Assembly: GCA_023055425.1 (NCBI GenBank)
Contig: JALGPY010000001.1
Span: forward strand, 115,239,057-115,303,056
DNA: 64,000 nucleotides
Reading direction: 5' to 3'
Source: Linanthus parryae
Taxonomy: Eukaryota > Streptophyta > Magnoliopsida > Ericales > Polemoniaceae
Position numbers and translations under genes: made by a program. Below the pieces are notes generated by a model that saw only the letters and a list, made by a program, of their open reading frames with translations, searched no databases and was not told the DNA's origin. Below, in pieces: positions 60,745 to 64,000 of this stretch. The stretch's first letter is position 1. Each line of letters opens with the position of its first letter.

Positions 60745-61525
60745 CATAGTTGTTGATTCCGTTCCGTTCCGGTCCGGAACGTTCCGTTTTACGGACAAAA
60801 CGAAACGGAATACAAGCTGATCCGTACCGGTCAGAAATCCGGTCGGTTCCGCCCCGATCCGGAAATTTCGGGCGGATCCGGAAGATCTCGTTGGTCCGTT
60901 TCGGAGCCAAATTAAAATCTAAATGCCGATTGCGAGATTCGAACCCACGAACTTGGGAACTAACGTCCACTTGTTTACCACTGGACCAACCCTTGCTATT
61001 GTTATGCAGTCCACATTTAATATTTATACATAATCAGTGGAAATCTATTGCATTAAGTATTTAACTTCTTTTTCCCTAATTTCAAAAAAAAAAATACTTC
61101 TTTCCCTTTTTCATTTAAGATAAATATACTGATAATGATATAATCAATTATTGTATAAATGTACAAAGTTAAGTGATTTTGATACTTAAAAGTTCATATT
61201 AAGTACACATTATTTATTCTCTTCTTGTCCTATTTTTCTCACCACAATCCGATCACTAAATTTAGTAGTAATAATTTTTTTTCATGACAAATGTGATGTT
61301 ATTGATTGGTTATTTGATGAATAAATGAGTCACATCTAGACTTTATGTTCTAATTTAATTATATTTATAAGATATTTTATTAAGATACATATTTTATGTT
61401 ATATATACTAATAAAATAAAAAAAGTGCGGTAAATCCGGAACGGATTGCCGTTCCGTCCGGATCCGAGATCGTTCGTTCCCAAGAGCAAAACGGAACGGG
61501 GACCGGAACGGTATTCTCAACTATG
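60745..61525. mobile_element. hAT-like non-autonomous TIR element (781 bp)
   Basis: CATAGTTGTTGATTCCGTTCC at the left is inverted at the right (GGAACGGTATTCTCAACTATG), with further GGAACGG-rich sub-terminal repeats at both ends. Flanks are GTTCAATC (60737-60744) and GTTCATTC (61526-61533), an 8-bp duplication with one mismatch, which suggests the hAT superfamily. The centre is AT-rich without a transposase. A tRNA-like segment lies inside on the minus strand. It sits in the leader of the copia element. Confidence 0.65.
60925..61000 (-). ncRNA. tRNA-like segment with pol III A and B boxes (SINE-like)
   Basis: Minus strand: A box TGGTCCAGTGG (60978-60988) fits TRGYNNARNNG, and B box GGTTCGAATCT (60936-60946) fits GWTCRANNC, 32 nt apart, as in tRNAs and tRNA-derived SINEs. 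A T-arm-like stem flanks the B box. No full cloverleaf with a clear anticodon could be drawn, so it is not called a tRNA gene. Confidence 0.55.
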
Positions 61526-61795
61526 GTTCATTCATACTGGTATATGTCTACTGTAACATATGCGTATATTATAATAACACAATCAAACTAAATAATAATA
61601 ATATAATAAACAAGAATAATGTATCTAGACACACTTTGCACAAAACATAAGCATAATAAATACACTGTGATGCAGTTTGCCTCACACAGAAAGTCATATC
61701 ATTTGGGGCTCTTTACATACGAACACCCAAAAACAAAACAACGTCACATTAAAACTGATATTGCAGATTCTTAAGAGGCGAAGAACAAGATGACA
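61526..61795 (-). other. 5' leader of the 52-62 kb copia element (right part)
   Basis: Non-coding sequence between the hAT-like insertion and the PBS; starts with the right target duplication GTTCATTC. Confidence 0.6.
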
Positions 61796-61809
61796 TGCTT
61801 TGATACCAA
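61796..61809 (-). other. Primer-binding site of the 52-62 kb copia element
   Basis: Minus-strand TTGGTATCAAAGCA, one base from the standard TGGTATCAGAGC initiator tRNA-Met PBS, directly after the LTR end CCCTTCA. Confidence 0.85.
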
Positions 61810-62214
61810 TGAAGGGAAACGATAACCAGTACATACCTTACACCGAAGAACAGAGGGTAGGATCGTCGCTTGCTGTTACAGCCTTACTACTTCCAAGTCA
61901 AATCTTTAGCAATCTACGTCAAGAAGAGAAACTACAAGAGTTTCTATGTGAATTTCACGCTCCAAGTCCTAGGGATTGATGGTTGCCCTAGGAGGAGAAG
62001 GAGAATATATGAGTTCCTGTGTTTTGATCTCTCTAACGGTAGATTGATTGCCCAGTACCGTTGATGTTAAAAGATCCCCTTATTATAGGTTTCTGATAAC
62101 TGTTCTGAACAGTTACAACTGTTCAGATGGGCATTTACATTTTATGTGGATGACCCGTTTTGTGTTGGGTCGGATTATTAGATAAAGTGGGTAAACTTAC
62201 CCATTAAATTAATA
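61810..62214 (-). mobile_element. 5' LTR of the 52-62 kb copia element (405 bp)
   Basis: Homologous to 52070-52455; by eye roughly 90% identical with a short internal duplication (CTGTTC...GAACAGTTACAACTGTTC). TA...CA ends on the minus strand. The TSD TGGAA follows at 62215-62219. Confidence 0.85.
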
Positions 62215-62219
62215 TGGAA
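62215..62219 (-). repeat. Target-site duplication TGGAA (right)
   Basis: Matches 52065-52069 and closes the copia element. Confidence 0.8.
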
Positions 62220-62804
62220 CTTTTGGAATTTGTGAATTGTGATGGATGAAGGGTGTTTGAAGAACGAGTTACCATTCATAGTTCTTCTTTTGAAAGCATA
62301 AACTCTTGTAGTGTTTGAAGAACCCGTTACCAGTTACCGAGAATGACTCTGTTTGGATAACATGGTTGGGCTTGTTTGGTTAACCAAATCAGGTGGACAT
62401 TTGGATTTGATGGTTTTGGTTTTGAGATTTTGACTTTTATGTGAGTAAAAAAAAATGAGTGAAATGCGAGTCTACAAATTTTAGGTTAAAGTTTGATTAA
62501 CTTTTTTTTGAGGTTAACCAAACTATGGTATCCAAACAGGGCCAATGTAGTGTTAGATAGTTTCGTTGATTGATTTCATGTGCCTCCAACTACGAAATTC
62601 AATCCAAGAGCGTCATCCATACAACAATAAACTACACAGTGAAAGGACAGAAAAAGTCTGGGATTCAATATATTGCTCTTGACAAACAAAGAACAAGAAA
62701 GTTGTAACAGAAAGACGAATTATAACTACTAACTAAATGCTAGTAGTAAATTAGTTATTCTTCTAAGTTCTAGCACCAGCAATAAATGTATAATTGAAGT
62801 AAGG
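62220..62804. other. Intergenic; 3' flank of the inhibitor gene
   Basis: No coding region. Two similar GTGTTTGAAGAAC[CG]CGTTACCA-type stretches lie near 62245-62330. Confidence 0.5.
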
Positions 62805-63356
62805 TTATGTCAAGAGAAGAGAGGCGACGACCTCCATGATATCAGCGTAATCTTCCACGAACCGGCTTGCTGCTTCAATTGGAGATGGCTTGAGAGCGCT
62901 GTTGCAGTCCTTTGCGCCATGGTCGATAGCAGTTGCTATAGAACTGAAAAGATCATAATTCTTTGATTTCAAGACATCAGTTGCTTGACTAATGTCAACA
63001 TTCGCAGCACCATACAAGCCTATACATCTCTCAAAGCCTTGCTTCAATGCTGGATCCTTGTTTTGCTTAGCCAGAATCTGCAACTTGTTGTAAACGGCTG
63101 AAATGTTGGGGCGCGTTGCATCAACTGCAATTTGGGCGAGGACGGTGAAATCACTAGCCGTTTGAGACCGAGGGTCGCGAGTGAAAACAGGAAAACAGAA
63201 TCCAGGATTTTGAGTTCTTATGCACACCGCTCTAATCAATTCACCTGTGTTTATTGGTCTTGCGGCCGCCGCCACCGAGACTTTTGGTCCCCCTGCTGCT
63301 GCATAGAGGATGAAGGCAAACACGACCAACATGTTTGCCGCTGGTTTCTGAAGCAT
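62805..63356 (-). CDS. Secreted pectin methylesterase / invertase inhibitor-domain protein
   Basis: Single-exon, 183 aa. An N-terminal signal peptide (hydrophobic MLVVFAFILYAAAGG) is followed by the PMEI domain (PF04043) from about residue 36. The four defining cysteines are C45, C54, C111 and C151; the spacings of 9 and 40 equal those of the two disulfides of known PMEIs. AVCIRTQNPGFCF is the usual first-helix block, and RCIGLYGAA, followed by DCNSAL, is the four-helix-bundle end. Family members bind and inhibit cell-wall pectin methylesterases, or invertases, in the apoplast. The two classes cannot be separated from this sequence, although most such genes are PMEI-type. The ATG at 63356 is the only in-frame start that keeps the signal peptide. 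A TATA box lies about 60 bp upstream. No damage is seen. Confidence 0.88.
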   Translation of the reverse strand: MLQKPAANMLVVFAFILYAAAGGPKVSVAAAARPINTGELIRAVCIRTQNPGFCFPVFTRDPRSQTASDFTVLAQIAVDATRPNISAVYNKLQILAKQNKDPALKQGFERCIGLYGAANVDISQATDVLKSKNYDLFSSIATAIDHGAKDCNSALKPSPIEAASRFVEDYADIMEVVASLLLT

Positions 63357-63410
63357 TTTTTCTTTTCTTTCTTTTTGTTTATTGAATGAAAAGAAGTGCT
63401 GTACGACCTC

Positions 63411-63420
63411 TTATATATAA
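63411..63420 (-). promoter_or_regulatory. TATA box of the inhibitor gene
   Basis: TTATATATAA (self-complementary) lies 55-64 bp upstream of the ATG, leaving a short 5' UTR of about 25-30 nt. Confidence 0.6.
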
Positions 63421-64000
63421 TAACGCTTACAATGAATGAAGAACTTTCATCCTTTATTATCGGAAGAAGTAAATAAATTTATTTTGACCTAAGGAAGAAT
63501 TCAAATCTTTTCATTACCTTAATACTTTAACATTTTTTTTTGAGGAGAATGCTTAACATTATAATAGAAACATAATAGATACATTACTAATACTACATAT
63601 TTTTAGCCATTTGATTACCTTTATATTAAACATTATTATAGAAACAAAAATAAGTACTAGTAATACATATGTTAAAGCATTTAATGTAAATAATAATATA
63701 CTCTGAAAATAAGATTTCACACTATGACAACCCTCGCACATTAATAACATTTCTTTCTTTTCCATAATTTGAGAAAAAAATATCTTAGTGGGGGTCTTTA
63801 TTCATTCCAATCATTACCGTATTCCCATTTCAATCTTCCAATCAAGTAAGAAGATTTACGATGATACTATGGGTAAACAATCTGAAAAATAATATATGTA
63901 TATATTTAGGGTAGTGATTCTTACACCAACAAATGTGATGGTTACACCAGATTTATGCTGTCATGACTTGAGTACCCCTCATTAATAGTATTTAAAACTA
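63421..64000. other. Intergenic upstream of the inhibitor gene
   Basis: AT-rich; a hydrophobic minus-strand frame at 63559-63765 is composed of low-complexity codons and is not accepted as a gene. Confidence 0.5.

Noticed and set aside
60925..61000. Bona fide tRNA gene
   Set aside because: A and B boxes are good, but a complete cloverleaf with a 7-bp acceptor stem and anticodon loop could not be drawn; it lies inside a repeat element.
63559..63765. Hydrophobic 68-codon minus-strand frame as a small membrane protein
   Set aside because: AT-rich sequence naturally yields Ile/Leu/Phe/Lys codons; no promoter or homology support.

Overview
The window is nuclear DNA of a flowering plant, most likely a eudicot; the species cannot be named from the sequence. 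It is AT-rich, has spliced plant-type genes, and is mostly nested LTR retrotransposons. Only two intact host genes are supported, one near each end: a two-exon, membrane-anchored pectinesterase-family protein (5872-7058, +) that has lost every catalytic residue, and a secreted pectin methylesterase/invertase inhibitor-type protein (62805-63356, -).

Layout. 1-3.4 kb: a decayed Ty3/gypsy 5' end (probable LTR, primer-binding site, broken gag). 3.4-13.8 kb: the pectinesterase-like gene in low-coding DNA, with a long ATT microsatellite, a LINE RNase H relic, an LTR relic and a small inverted-repeat element. 13.9-36.7 kb: a very large minus-strand Ty3/gypsy element of the Tat/Ogre type. It has a gypsy RNase H plus a second RNase H, tandem arrays in the region between pol and the 3' LTR, and an antisense (+ strand) gene with a plant mobile domain (PMD) and spliceable introns. 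All its reading frames are broken. A Ty1/copia element (28093-35889, TSD GTATC, LTRs almost identical) is inserted in its protease region; the copia interior is long dead, so it was probably mobilised in trans.

36.7-44.9 kb: an Athila-like minus-strand element carrying gag and protease only. Its 3' LTR is truncated and fused to the broken Tat gag at a perfect 13-bp inverted repeat. 44.9-50.7 kb: a heavily decayed copia element (PBS, one LTR and integrase relics recognisable). 50.7-52.1 kb: small repeats. 52.07-62.21 kb: a minus-strand Ty1/copia element (TSD TGGAA) with broken gag-pol. It is interrupted by a 2.55-kb solo LTR of Tekay/Del type (TSD GTTTC) and by a 0.78-kb hAT-like terminal-inverted-repeat element that carries an internal tRNA-like pol III promoter.

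Nothing looks like an operon or a multi-gene pathway. The two host genes both concern pectin methyl-esterification (an inactive-looking esterase relative and an inhibitor-family protein), but they lie 56 kb apart and a functional link is only a suggestion. The most unusual object is the antisense, intron-bearing PMD gene inside the Tat-type retrotransposon, together with its 135-bp higher-order tandem array.
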